Of a stretch of DNA of 64,000 bases, positions 24,960 to 35,316 are shown piece after piece; position 1 is the first letter of the stretch; the number at the start of each line of letters is the position of its first letter. The position numbers and the translations under genes are program-made. This DNA is from Paenibacillus wulumuqiensis (GTDB taxonomy: Bacteria; Bacillota; Bacilli; Paenibacillales; Paenibacillaceae): contig NZ_LAQP01000001.1 in assembly GCF_000971965.1 (NCBI RefSeq), forward strand, positions 124,001 through 188,000. Reading direction: 5' to 3'. The notes under the pieces are model-generated. The model did not search any database and was not told where the DNA came from. It saw only the letters and a list, made by a program, of their open reading frames with translations.

Positions 24960-26294
24960 TTGGAGAAAAAAATACCATTTTCATTCATCGTTGTTATTGG
25001 ATTAATGCTGTTTGCGCTCTTTTTCGGTGCAGGGAATCTTATCTTCCCTACCATGCTGGGCCAATCTGCCGGAACGAACTTCTGGCCGGCCAATATTGGC
25101 TTTTTGATTACAGGAGTAGGTCTGCCTACACTGGGCGTGATTGCGCTCGGATTCTCCGGCAAGGATGATCTGCAATCACTCGCCAGCCGGGTACATCCGG
25201 TATTCGGTATTGTATTTACAACCGTGCTGTATCTGGCGATCGGACCGCTGTTCGCGATTCCGCGGACCGGTAATGTTTCGTTTGAGATCGGCGTCAAGCC
25301 TTTTCTGGCTGCCAACCAGTACACAATTGCGGCAGCTGTCTTTTCGATTATTTTCTTTGGCATTACCTGTTTCTTCTCGCTCAACCCGGCACGGATTGTC
25401 GATATTGTCGGCAAAGTACTCACTCCAATCAAGCTGACATTTATCAGCGTACTTGTTATCGTGGGGCTGCTGTATCCGATCGGTGTATTCCGGGAACCAA
25501 CCGAGAAGTATACGACCCATGCCTTTTTTAACGGTTTCCAGGAAGGCTATCTGACCATGGATGCGCTGGCAGCATTTGTATTCGGCATTATTGTCATCAA
25601 TGCCATTCGCAGCCGCGGAGCGACCAGCCGCAGACAGATCGTTACGGTCTGTATCAAGGCAGCCTGCATTGCAGCCGTGATTTTATCGGTTCTCTATGTA
25701 TCCCTGTCCTATATTAGTGCATCCACAGTAAATGCATTTGGATACCTGGAGAATGGCGGACAGATTCTGGCACGGATGTCCAGTTATTACTTTGGCACAT
25801 CCGGCGGTATATTCCTAGGACTGATGATTACGATTGCCTGTCTGACGACCAGTATCGGTCTGATCACATCCTGTGCATCCTACTTCAGCAAACTGATGCC
25901 GCGTTTTACCTATAAAAAGCTGGTCGTTGGTCTGTGTATCTTCAGTGCAATTATTGCCAATATCGGACTGAATGAGCTGATCACCATCTCTGTACCGGTG
26001 CTCACAATCATTTATCCGCTGGCGATTGTGCTCATGTTCCTCACCTTCTGTCACTCGCTGTTCAAAGGAGAGCGCCTTGTCTATCAGGGCAGCATGCTGC
26101 TCGTATTCATTATCAGTCTTGCCGATGGACTAAAAGCAACGCCGTTCCATTTGGCTGCGATCGATCAGTTCCTGGCCAGCTATCTTCCGATGTATACGAT
26201 TGGTCTGGGCTGGATACTGCCTGCGATCATCGGAGCAGTCGGAGGTTATATAATCAGTATGATTCGCAAGGATTCCGAACTGGTCAACTCCTGA
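24960..26294 (+). CDS. brnQ: BrnQ, branched-chain amino acid:cation symporter
   Basis: 444 residues, about 12 helices. GLMLFALFFGAGNLIFPTMLGQSAG is the family signature near the N-terminus. It imports Leu, Ile or Val with Na+ or H+. The start is TTG 24960, read from GGAGG 8 bases upstream; an earlier in-frame TTG at 24930 has no site. It is monocistronic. Confidence 0.9.
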   Translation: MEKKIPFSFIVVIGLMLFALFFGAGNLIFPTMLGQSAGTNFWPANIGFLITGVGLPTLGVIALGFSGKDDLQSLASRVHPVFGIVFTTVLYLAIGPLFAIPRTGNVSFEIGVKPFLAANQYTIAAAVFSIIFFGITCFFSLNPARIVDIVGKVLTPIKLTFISVLVIVGLLYPIGVFREPTEKYTTHAFFNGFQEGYLTMDALAAFVFGIIVINAIRSRGATSRRQIVTVCIKAACIAAVILSVLYVSLSYISASTVNAFGYLENGGQILARMSSYYFGTSGGIFLGLMITIACLTTSIGLITSCASYFSKLMPRFTYKKLVVGLCIFSAIIANIGLNELITISVPVLTIIYPLAIVLMFLTFCHSLFKGERLVYQGSMLLVFIISLADGLKATPFHLAAIDQFLASYLPMYTIGLGWILPAIIGAVGGYIISMIRKDSELVNS

Positions 26295-26341
26295 TGATTG
26301 GCTGTACAGACGAAATTCACCTATTATAATGAAAGTTCCCG

Positions 26342-26377
26342 AAGCCCGGACAGTGCAGCAGCTGTCCGGGCTTTTTT
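26342..26377 (+). terminator. Terminator after brnQ
   Basis: Perfect stem AAGCCCGGACAG / CTGTCCGGGCTT then T-run. Confidence 0.9.
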
Positions 26378-26527
26378 ATCACTACGATATAAATTCAGCA
26401 GAAATCTGCTACTTTTCCATAAATAGGGTAATACATAACGTACGGCAACATAGAACAGGCAGTGCAGCGCTATCTTGCAGGCTGCTGCAAAAGCTCCAAC
26501 CCACATAACTGAAGGAGGCTGTATCGT

Positions 26528-27424
26528 ATGGAAAAGCGTAAATATGGAAATACGGATATGCATGTGAGTGTGCTTGGTTTTGGCGGTTCGGAAATTGGAA
26601 GCGGTGTCTCACAGAGCGAAGTGGATCAGCTGCTGCACAGTGCACTGGATGCCGGACTGAATATTATTGATACGGCAGAATGTTACGGAGACAGTGAGGA
26701 ACTGATCGGCAACGCACTGGCAGACCGGCGTGATGACTATTATCTGTTCAGTAAATGCGGTCATGCCGCAGGCTTCGAAGCGCCGGATTGGGATCGCAAT
26801 ATGCTGGAGCAGAGTATCGACCGCAGTCTACGCCGCCTGCAGACCGATCACCTGGATATGATTCACCTGCACAGCTGTTCGGAAGAGATTTTGCGCCGGG
26901 GTGAAGTGATTGACGTACTCCAGCGTGCCAAGCAGCAGGGCAAGACACGCTATATTGGATACAGCGGAGACAGCAGTGACGCACTGTATGCGATTGAGAC
27001 AGGTGTATTCGACAGTCTGGAGACTTCGGTCAATATTGCCGATCAGGAAGCCATTTCCCTGACGATTCCGGCTGCACGTGAGCGCGGGATGGGCATTGTA
27101 GCCAAGCGCCCGATTGCCAATGCAGCCTGGACACGCGAACAGGTAGAGCCGCAGGATTATGCCTTTGTCTACTGGAACCGTCTGCGCGATCTGAATTATA
27201 CCTTCCTGCAGGATGACGATGTGCAGAATAGTATCAAACAGGCACTACGCTTCACATTGAGCATTCCCGGTGTGGATACGATGATTGTCGGCACTACCAA
27301 GCCAAACCGCTGGTCTGAAAATGCTGCTCTGATCGCCGATGGTGTGCTCTCCCAGGAAGAGTTCGACCGTATCCGTCAGCGCTGGTTCGCCATTGCGGAA
27401 TCCGAGTGGGTAGGACAGATCTGA
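26528..27424 (+). CDS. Aldo/keto reductase
   Basis: 298 residues. Catalytic tetrad positions are seen: Asp and Tyr in NIIDTAECYGDSEELIG, Lys in YLFSKCG and His in MIHLHSCSEE. NADPH-binding ends are LSIPGVDTMIVGTTKPN. It is a cytoplasmic carbonyl reductase of unknown substrate. AAGGAGG precedes the ATG. It stands alone between terminators. Confidence 0.88.
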   Translation: MEKRKYGNTDMHVSVLGFGGSEIGSGVSQSEVDQLLHSALDAGLNIIDTAECYGDSEELIGNALADRRDDYYLFSKCGHAAGFEAPDWDRNMLEQSIDRSLRRLQTDHLDMIHLHSCSEEILRRGEVIDVLQRAKQQGKTRYIGYSGDSSDALYAIETGVFDSLETSVNIADQEAISLTIPAARERGMGIVAKRPIANAAWTREQVEPQDYAFVYWNRLRDLNYTFLQDDDVQNSIKQALRFTLSIPGVDTMIVGTTKPNRWSENAALIADGVLSQEEFDRIRQRWFAIAESEWVGQI

Positions 27425-27484
27425 TCAATTCCCTTTTCCTGATGAAATGATGATCTCCATCAATAGTCTCATCCATAAATTCCG

Positions 27485-27533
27485 AATAGCCTATAGTTCT
27501 GCTGATATGACGGCAGGATTATAGGCTATTTTT
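27485..27533 (+). terminator. Terminator after the aldo/keto reductase
   Basis: Stem AATAGCCTATA / TATAGGCTATT with a 24-base loop and T5. Confidence 0.75.
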
Positions 27534-27722
27534 CATGATTTCATATGTAGGGGTATGCATATTTCAAATTCGGGTAATGGCTTATGGACCTTATATAACT
27601 ATAGCGATCCGCCAAACTTGAACTTTATGTACATTAATCGATGTTTATTCATTTAGCTTATGTAAAAGAAGTATGCAGCGTACTGATCTAATAACAGATT
27701 CCTATACCCAAGGAGGTACAGC

Positions 27723-28157
27723 ATGAATTTATTACTGCCTTACTGCCAGGCAATGGCAGAGGATGTGCAGCAGGTGCTGGAACAGACCGCCCCGATGCAG
27801 CATCCGCTGATCGAACTGATCCGTTACTCGCTCAAGGAACAGGAGGAAGCGCTGGATAAGCTCATTCCACTGCTGGAAGCAGACTCCGACTTATCCAAGC
27901 TGGCACTGGATGAGATTCGCCCGTACCTGTCGATGCTGTATCAGAATAATGAAGTGTCGGAGCCGACGATGCGCGCATGGATTCGAGCGGTGCACTGGAT
28001 GCCTTCATTTGAGACTGAACATACGGAGCAGGTCCGCAGCCGGTATGAACATATGCGTGAGCAGCTGGATGATATGGCTGCAGCATTGAAGCAAAATTAT
28101 GGTCAGGCAGCGATCAAATACGTTGTACCGACCTTTTATCTGGAGGTGAGCCTGTGA
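27723..28157 (+). CDS. Hypothetical protein coupled to a molybdopterin oxidoreductase
   Basis: 144 residues, soluble, mostly helical and acidic (HPLIELIRYSLKEQEEALDKLIPLLEADSD..., EQVRSRYEHMREQLDDMAAALK). I do not recognise the family. Its stop overlaps the GTG start of the oxidoreductase (GTGA), so the two are translationally coupled and the product is likely a partner, chaperone or maturation factor for that enzyme. CAAGGAGG precedes the ATG. Confidence 0.7.
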   Translation: MNLLLPYCQAMAEDVQQVLEQTAPMQHPLIELIRYSLKEQEEALDKLIPLLEADSDLSKLALDEIRPYLSMLYQNNEVSEPTMRAWIRAVHWMPSFETEHTEQVRSRYEHMREQLDDMAAALKQNYGQAAIKYVVPTFYLEVSL

Positions 28158-30574
28158 GCTGGCAAAAAGAACGGATTGATATGAATATATACAGTCAGGG
28201 TGAAGTGGACAAATGGGTGTACAGCACCTGCAATATTTGCTCAATCGGCTGCGGCTGCCATATTGCCGTCAAGGATGACCGGATCGTCGGCATCAAAGGC
28301 AATGGTCAGCATCCGATCAACCGCGGCCGTCTTGGTCCCAAAGGGGAAAATCAGTGGTATGCCAACAATAGCCCGGATCGACTGCTAACCCCGCTGATCC
28401 GCCGGGAAAATGGTCAGCTGGAGCCGGCGAGCTGGGAAGAAGCGATGGAACTGATCGTTTCCAAAGCGAGAGAATCGCTGGAGCGTCAGGGCAGCAACAG
28501 CATTGCCATTTATTCGACCGGTCAGGGCTATCTGGAAGACTATTATACGATTGCCAAAATCGGCCGTGCCGGTCTGCATACCCACCTGCTGGATGCCAAT
28601 ACCCGGCTCTGCACAGCGACGACAGAGTTCTGCCTGCTGCAGTCGTTTGGAGCAGACGGTACGCCGGCTTCCTTTGACGATGTGGATGTGACCAATACGC
28701 TGATGCTGTTCGGACATAATGTAGCCGAGACAGGTACGGTGCTGCATGAGCGGATTATGCAGCGCAAGCAGCGGGAAGGCAAGCCCTACATCATAGCGGT
28801 GGACCCGCGTCATACGCTCACTGCCCGGCATGCGGATCTGCATTTGCAGTTGATTCCGGGAACCAATGTTGCGCTGCTCAATGGACTGGTTCATCTGATG
28901 ATCAAGAATGGGGATATAGATCGCGATTTTGTCGATCAATATACGATCGGTTACGAAGAAATGCAGCAGTCGGTAGCGGACTGGACACCGGAGAAGACGT
29001 CGAAGATTACCGGCATTCCGGTGGAGCAGCTGCATGAAGCAGCCTCTGTACTGGGACAGACGCCATCTATGGTGACTACGACGCTGCAAGGAACATTCCA
29101 GAGTGCGGATGCGACAACAGCCTGTGTGGCGATCAATAATATGCATCTGATTCGCGGACAGATCGGCAAGCCGGGCTGCGGCCCGCTGCATATGGCCGGT
29201 CAGCCAAGCTCCTCGGCCAATCGCACCGCAGGAGGTGTAGGCACGTACCCGGCGCAGCGCAATCCGATGAATCCACAGCATCTGCAGGAGATGGCCGACC
29301 TGTGGAACGTGGAGGAAGAAACGCTGCCTGCCGGTCCGGAAAAAGGGATTGAAGAGCAGCTGGACATGATCGAGCAGGGGAAAGTGACCTTCTTCTGGAA
29401 CATTGGCACCAATCCGATGGTCTCCCTGCCCAACCGCAGGCGGGCACGCAAAGCGCTGGAGAAAATATTCGTCGTCGTGCAGGACCCATTCCTGACCGAA
29501 ACGGCCAAGGTCGCGGATGTCATACTGCCTGTCGCACTCTGGGGAGAAAAGGAAGGCACAATGGAAAATGCCGACCGTACGATCAATGTGCTGCGCAAAG
29601 CGATAGAGCCGCCGCAGGGAGTGAAAAGCGATCTGCAGATTCTGATCGACTTTGCCCGCCGGATGGAACTCAAGGACAAGGACGGTCAGCCGCTGATCGG
29701 TTACTCCACGCCGGAGGAATGCTTTGAAGAATGGAAAATTGTCTCGCGCGGTCGTCCATGTGATATGACCGGCATGACCTACAACAAGCTGGAGCAGCAT
29801 AACGGCATGCGCTGGCCAGCCAACGAGCAGCACCCCGAAGGAACGCCGCGCTTATACAGCGACTATCATTTCCCGACAGATGTGGATTATTCCCAGAGCT
29901 ATACCAAGGATCAGTTCAGCGGCCGCGCCCTGAGCCGTGACGAGTTTGTACGCAAGCAGGCCAATGGCAGAGCGATTCTGCATGCGACCCGTTATCTGCC
30001 GCCGACCGAACAGCCGAATGAAGAATATCCGATCTGGCTCACGACCGGCAGACTGGTCTGGCACTGGCATACCCGGACCAAGACGGCCCGTTCGCCGTAT
30101 TTGCAAATGGCTGCGCCCAATGCCTATGTGGAGATCCATGAGGACGATGCCGCCGCATTATCGATCATACAGGGAGAAGTCGTGCGCATTAGCTCACCGC
30201 GCGGCTGGATAGAAGTGCCCGCCCGGATCGGTACGGCGGTACAAAAAGGACTTGTATTTGTGCCGTTCCATTATGGCAGCTGGGAAGGGCATGAGTCGGC
30301 CAATGACCTGACAGCCGATTTTACCGATCCGCTGTCCAAGCAGCCCACGTTCAAACAGGCTGCCTGCCGAATCGACAAGCTGCGTAAGCAGCATATTGTG
30401 GCAGGCGAAGAATCGGCTGATTATATCGCCGAACAGTATCAGCTGACGGTCGAGCATCTGCTGCAGGCCAACCGGCTCGTCACGCCGTATGATATTCAGT
30501 CCGGTCAGACCCTTGAAGTTCCGATCTCGGTCATTAACACGCCAATGCCGCCCTATATTCCGCAGCGTGGATAA
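28154..30574 (+). CDS. Molybdopterin oxidoreductase with a C-terminal LysM-like domain
   Basis: 806 residues related to assimilatory nitrate reductase/formate dehydrogenase subunits. The N-terminal Fe-S motif has Cys26, Cys29 and Cys33, but the fourth position in NRGRLGPKG is Gly61 where NapA/NasC have Cys. Cys153 in NTRLCTATT sits where the Mo ligand is expected. Cofactor regions continue (AVDPRHT, FFWNIGTNPMVSLPN, DPFLTETAKVADVILP, WLTTGRLVWHWHTRTKT). Residues about 755-792 (YIAEQYQLTVEHLLQANRL...IQSGQTLEVP) read as a LysM repeat, odd in an enzyme with no signal peptide. Start is GTG with GGAGG 7 bases upstream. Substrate is unassigned. Confidence 0.82.
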   Translation: MSWQKERIDMNIYSQGEVDKWVYSTCNICSIGCGCHIAVKDDRIVGIKGNGQHPINRGRLGPKGENQWYANNSPDRLLTPLIRRENGQLEPASWEEAMELIVSKARESLERQGSNSIAIYSTGQGYLEDYYTIAKIGRAGLHTHLLDANTRLCTATTEFCLLQSFGADGTPASFDDVDVTNTLMLFGHNVAETGTVLHERIMQRKQREGKPYIIAVDPRHTLTARHADLHLQLIPGTNVALLNGLVHLMIKNGDIDRDFVDQYTIGYEEMQQSVADWTPEKTSKITGIPVEQLHEAASVLGQTPSMVTTTLQGTFQSADATTACVAINNMHLIRGQIGKPGCGPLHMAGQPSSSANRTAGGVGTYPAQRNPMNPQHLQEMADLWNVEEETLPAGPEKGIEEQLDMIEQGKVTFFWNIGTNPMVSLPNRRRARKALEKIFVVVQDPFLTETAKVADVILPVALWGEKEGTMENADRTINVLRKAIEPPQGVKSDLQILIDFARRMELKDKDGQPLIGYSTPEECFEEWKIVSRGRPCDMTGMTYNKLEQHNGMRWPANEQHPEGTPRLYSDYHFPTDVDYSQSYTKDQFSGRALSRDEFVRKQANGRAILHATRYLPPTEQPNEEYPIWLTTGRLVWHWHTRTKTARSPYLQMAAPNAYVEIHEDDAAALSIIQGEVVRISSPRGWIEVPARIGTAVQKGLVFVPFHYGSWEGHESANDLTADFTDPLSKQPTFKQAACRIDKLRKQHIVAGEESADYIAEQYQLTVEHLLQANRLVTPYDIQSGQTLEVPISVINTPMPPYIPQRG

Positions 30575-30661
30575 ATGGATATGCAATACAGCAATACGGG
30601 CGTACACTACTCCGGTGATATGGTATACTAGAGCTTATATCCGTTATAAAGGAGACTCAAT

Positions 30662-31777
30662 ATGCTGATTATTTTGCTGCTGTGCTGCATGATCGTGGGA
30701 CTGATTGCATTTAGTGGCAACAAACATTTGTATGTCGCACCAACTGCAGCCGGCAGCATCGTTATGGCGCTCGGTATTTTCATTCAGGGAGTATGGCAGC
30801 ATATGTCGGGTCTGGGGCCGACCAGTCTCATTACGAGACTGCTGGTTATCGGAACGGCAATCATCTGGCTGTATCTGCTCGTTAGTTATATTGCCTCCAT
30901 CCGCCGGTCCAGTTTTTACCGGGATCATCTGGGTGATCCGGTACAGCGGTTTGGAGTGGGAACCTGGGTAGCGGGAACCTCGACGCTGCTGAATAATTTG
31001 TTTGCTTCATTTACATGGGGCTGGGCGCAGGAGACCATTCATATCCTGGCGGTACTCAATGTGGGCCTGTGGTTGTTTTTACTGTATTTTATATGTCTCG
31101 GCTGGTATCAGATAGTATTGCAAAAGCAGTACGAACGGGTGCATGGCATTCTTATGCTGTCTGCCGTCTCCACCCAGTCGATTGTGCTGCTGTTCCATCA
31201 GGTGTTCAATAATGGTTATGTGGCATTCTGGCTTAATCAGGCGATGATTATACTTGGGTTCGTATTTTACTTGATGAGTGCTTCGCTGATTCTGTACCGT
31301 TATAGCCGCAAGCCGGAGCGTCTGGTGCCGGATTGGACGGATACGAATTGTACGCTGTATGGAGCACTGGCAATTACCGGAGCTGCGGTACAGGCGACTC
31401 ATGCCTGGAGTGATACTACCATTATTGCGCTATGGTGGATTACACTGCTGATTCTGATTGCAGTGGAATGTACCGAAGCACTGCGTGCCATCCGGCGAAT
31501 TCGCCAAAAAGGCTGGCGTCATGGTATCGGCGTTTATAATACGGCGCAGTGGACACGACTATTTACACTCGGAATGTTCTATTTCTTCACAATGCGGATT
31601 GAGCAGCTTTTTACGGAGCATACCGGGTCGGCGCTGGCGCTGGGCATACACCGCTGGGTTCTAAGCGGTGGTGCATGGGTAATCAGCATTCTACTGATTG
31701 TGGAATTGGTGCTATGGATTCAGGCTTTGTCTATCCGTCGCTTTTCCCGCATGGAGGCGGACAGCAGCCATCCTTGA
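30662..31777 (+). CDS. Ten-helix integral membrane protein (possibly TDT/SLAC1-like)
   Basis: 371 residues with about ten hydrophobic helices. DPVQRFGVGTWVAGTSTLLNNL resembles the GTW-x-x-G signature of the tellurite-resistance/dicarboxylate transporter (TDT, SLAC1) family, but I am not certain. AAAGGAG precedes the ATG. It follows the molybdoenzyme by 87 bases in the same direction and may move its substrate or product; this is inference only. Confidence 0.65.
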   Translation: MLIILLLCCMIVGLIAFSGNKHLYVAPTAAGSIVMALGIFIQGVWQHMSGLGPTSLITRLLVIGTAIIWLYLLVSYIASIRRSSFYRDHLGDPVQRFGVGTWVAGTSTLLNNLFASFTWGWAQETIHILAVLNVGLWLFLLYFICLGWYQIVLQKQYERVHGILMLSAVSTQSIVLLFHQVFNNGYVAFWLNQAMIILGFVFYLMSASLILYRYSRKPERLVPDWTDTNCTLYGALAITGAAVQATHAWSDTTIIALWWITLLILIAVECTEALRAIRRIRQKGWRHGIGVYNTAQWTRLFTLGMFYFFTMRIEQLFTEHTGSALALGIHRWVLSGGAWVISILLIVELVLWIQALSIRRFSRMEADSSHP

Positions 31778-31917
31778 GAATGATAAGGAATTAGTACTCG
31801 ATGCGGTAAGGAATGGACAGAATAGAAGTACTCGGCTGCATACCCGGGCAGCAGCGCACAGACAGGCATTTGAGCAAAATCGATAGTACAATAGTTGGAT
31901 GATGCACAAAGAATAAT

Positions 31918-32019
31918 AAAAGATCGTACCTGCTTTTTGAACCGGAGGGTTAGCTGCTGCAGTTGTATGCAACAAGTCCTGCCAGCCGCACCGGAAAAGA
32001 GCAGTGTACGATCTTTTTT
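31918..32019 (+). ncRNA. Long structured stem-loop, terminator or small RNA
   Basis: Arms at 31918-31945 and 31991-32019 pair over about 27 bases with small bulges (AAAAGATCGTAC...CCGG with CCGG...GTACGATCTTTTTT). Inside is a second hairpin GTTG-TATG-CAAC. The end has six T. It is larger than a plain terminator and lies in a 341-base gap without a gene. Confidence 0.5.
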
Positions 32020-32039
32020 ATATTTCCGCAGAAATAAGC

Positions 32040-32070
32040 TTGACTTGGAGTGTACTCCAAGTTGTAGTCT
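32040..32070 (+). promoter_or_regulatory. MerR-type promoter with 19-bp spacer and palindrome
   Basis: TTGACT (32040-32045), a 19-bp spacer and TAGTCT (32065-32070). The perfect palindrome ACTTGGAGTGTACTCCAAGT spans 32043-32062. An over-long spacer with a central dyad is the hallmark of MerR-family control, and a merR gene is the second gene of this unit. Confidence 0.8.
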
Positions 32071-32118
32071 TGCTGTAGGCGGCCGCTACACTACAGCATT
32101 CCAAAGGAGACGGTATAG

Positions 32119-32844
32119 ATGATTCAGGAACAGACGGTTTTGATTACAGGCGCGAATAAAGGTATCGGTTATGAAGCAGCACGTCAGCTGGGTCAGCAGG
32201 GATATTACATTTTCCTGGGAGCACGTCAGCAGACCAATGGGCAACAGGCGGTAGAGCAGCTGCAGAGCGAAGGCATCCGGGCCGAGTACGTACATATCGA
32301 TGTGACTGACCCGGCTACGATTCAGAGTGCGGCCGAGCAGATTCGCCAGCAGTCCGGATCACTGGATGTGCTGATCAACAATGCAGGTATAGCCATGGGC
32401 GGCAATGTACCGAGCGAACAGTCAATTGAAGAGATCCGCAGTGTGTACGAAGTGAATGTGTTTGGTACGATTCAGGTTATTCAGGCGATGCTGCCTCTGC
32501 TCAAAGAAGCACCACAAGGACGCATCGTCAACGTATCCAGCGGACTCGGATCACTCGCCTTCAACAGCGATCCGGCGCATGAACATTATGGCGCCAACCC
32601 GCTGGGCTACAACAGTTCCAAAACAGCGATGAATGCAGTCACCGTCCTGTTTGCCAAAGAATTCACCGATACCCCGCTCAAGATCAACTCGGTCGATCCA
32701 GGCTATACCGCCACAGATCTGAACGGCAACAGCGGCCCGCGTACCGTGGAACATTCGGCCGGGACCGTGATCGGCTTGGCGGTAATTGACGAGAACGGTC
32801 CTTCCGGACAATTTTTCGATGAAACCGGACCCATTCCCTGGTAA
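32119..32844 (+). CDS. SDR family oxidoreductase controlled by MerR
   Basis: 241 residues. TGANKGIGYEAARQLG cofactor motif, NNAGIAMGG, catalytic Ser in VNVSSGLGSL and Y-x-x-x-K in GYNSSKTAMNAVT. It resembles carbonyl-reductase-like SDRs that prefer NADPH. AAAGGAG precedes the ATG. It is the first gene behind the MerR-type promoter, so an electrophile or drug probably induces it. Confidence 0.85.
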   Translation: MIQEQTVLITGANKGIGYEAARQLGQQGYYIFLGARQQTNGQQAVEQLQSEGIRAEYVHIDVTDPATIQSAAEQIRQQSGSLDVLINNAGIAMGGNVPSEQSIEEIRSVYEVNVFGTIQVIQAMLPLLKEAPQGRIVNVSSGLGSLAFNSDPAHEHYGANPLGYNSSKTAMNAVTVLFAKEFTDTPLKINSVDPGYTATDLNGNSGPRTVEHSAGTVIGLAVIDENGPSGQFFDETGPIPW

Positions 32845-32910
32845 TATATATGTATACAGGGTGGAGATTCCTTTTTTATAAAAAGGCTGCCTGAGGAGAG
32901 GGTGAACAGC

Positions 32911-33345
32911 ATGATGATTGAGATTCCGGACATGCCAATGACGATACGCGAAGCTTCGGAGCTGACAGGGCTGAGCGAGGATACGCTGCGCTATTATGAG
33001 CGTATCGATCTGCTGCCGCCGGCGCAGCGCAAGGCCAATGGACATCGATATTACACGGCTGAGCAGGTACGGGGCATCATTTTCATGACCCGGCTCAAAT
33101 CAACCGGGATGACACTGGAAGAAATGAAAGCGTTCCGTGCTCTCATCAAGCAGGGCAGCAGTACACTGGAGCTGCGCAAGTCGATCCTGCGGCAGCAGCA
33201 TGATCGCATCGGCAGCGAAATCCAGCGGCTGCGGGATATACAGGACGTGCTCGAGTACAAAATCAATTATTTTGACCAGTTGTCCGCCAATCCGCAGCTG
33301 GAAGATACAGGCTGCGATCTGCCCGATCCACCTCGCAAGCGGTAA
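32911..33345 (+). CDS. MerR family transcriptional regulator
   Basis: 144 residues. N-terminal winged helix MTIREASELTGLSEDTLRYYERIDLLPPAQRKANGHRYYT, then LKSTGMTLEEMKAF and a dimerisation coiled coil (about 80-125). The C-terminus holds a single Cys, so a metal site is unlikely; relatives sense aldehydes or electrophiles. ATG 32911 follows GAGGAGAGGGTG. Together with the upstream SDR and the palindromic promoter it forms an autoregulated unit. Confidence 0.85.
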   Translation: MMIEIPDMPMTIREASELTGLSEDTLRYYERIDLLPPAQRKANGHRYYTAEQVRGIIFMTRLKSTGMTLEEMKAFRALIKQGSSTLELRKSILRQQHDRIGSEIQRLRDIQDVLEYKINYFDQLSANPQLEDTGCDLPDPPRKR

Positions 33346-33448
33346 AATGCTCTGTCGCTTATATTTAAATGTTCACATTCCCATCATAAAAGCAGATGTA
33401 TCCCATCGTTCGCTTCAAAATGCAGTACAACAGAATTTTTTCAACCCA

Positions 33449-33489
33449 AAAAGCAGCTGTCCGCGTAAAGCCGGGACAGCTGCTTTTTT
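33449..33489. terminator. Bidirectional terminator between merR and the GH1 gene
   Basis: Stem AAAAGCAGCTGTCC / GGACAGCTGCTTTT with T-runs both ways. Confidence 0.9.
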
Positions 33490-33520
33490 ATTTCACAATA
33501 TCAACGCCAGCTGCATGTCG

Positions 33521-35127
<1,607 letters not shown>

Positions 35128-35134
<7 letters not shown>

Positions 35135-35157
35135 GCCTGCTTCACCAGTAACAATCC
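35128..35157 (-). promoter_or_regulatory. Ribonucleic antiterminator (RAT) of the LicT/BglG type
   Basis: Read on the minus strand, GGATTGTTACTG is followed by five bases and GCAGGCAAAACCT, the near-exact LicT/SacY/BglG target. A phosphorylated antiterminator would bind it and let transcription enter the GH1 gene when beta-glucosides are present. Confidence 0.9.
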
Positions 35158-35178
35158 TGTGTTTTGTTGTACACCCAC

Positions 35179-35207
35179 ATTGTATATCATCGAAAAAACG
35201 TTTTCAA
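35179..35207 (-). promoter_or_regulatory. Promoter of the GH1 gene with overlapping cre-like site
   Basis: Minus strand: TTGAAA (35202-35207), 17-bp spacer, TACAAT (35179-35184). TGAAAACGTTTTTT (35193-35206) matches the CcpA cre consensus at 12 of 14 positions and overlaps the -35, as expected for catabolite repression. Confidence 0.65.
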
Positions 35208-35279
35208 GTTTTTGTGGATGTTCACCAATTTGACGATCCTATTGTCGATTTTTGTCTTATGGAATTGCTTTTGGTAACG

Positions 35280-35285
35280 TATAAT
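35280..35285 (+). promoter_or_regulatory. Likely -10 of the leader ORF and yidC
   Basis: TATAAT 31 bases before the leader start; no good -35 is seen (TTATGG at 17 bp). Confidence 0.45.
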
Positions 35286-35316
35286 AGATATATTATGACA
35301 TAAGGAGGTGAAGACT

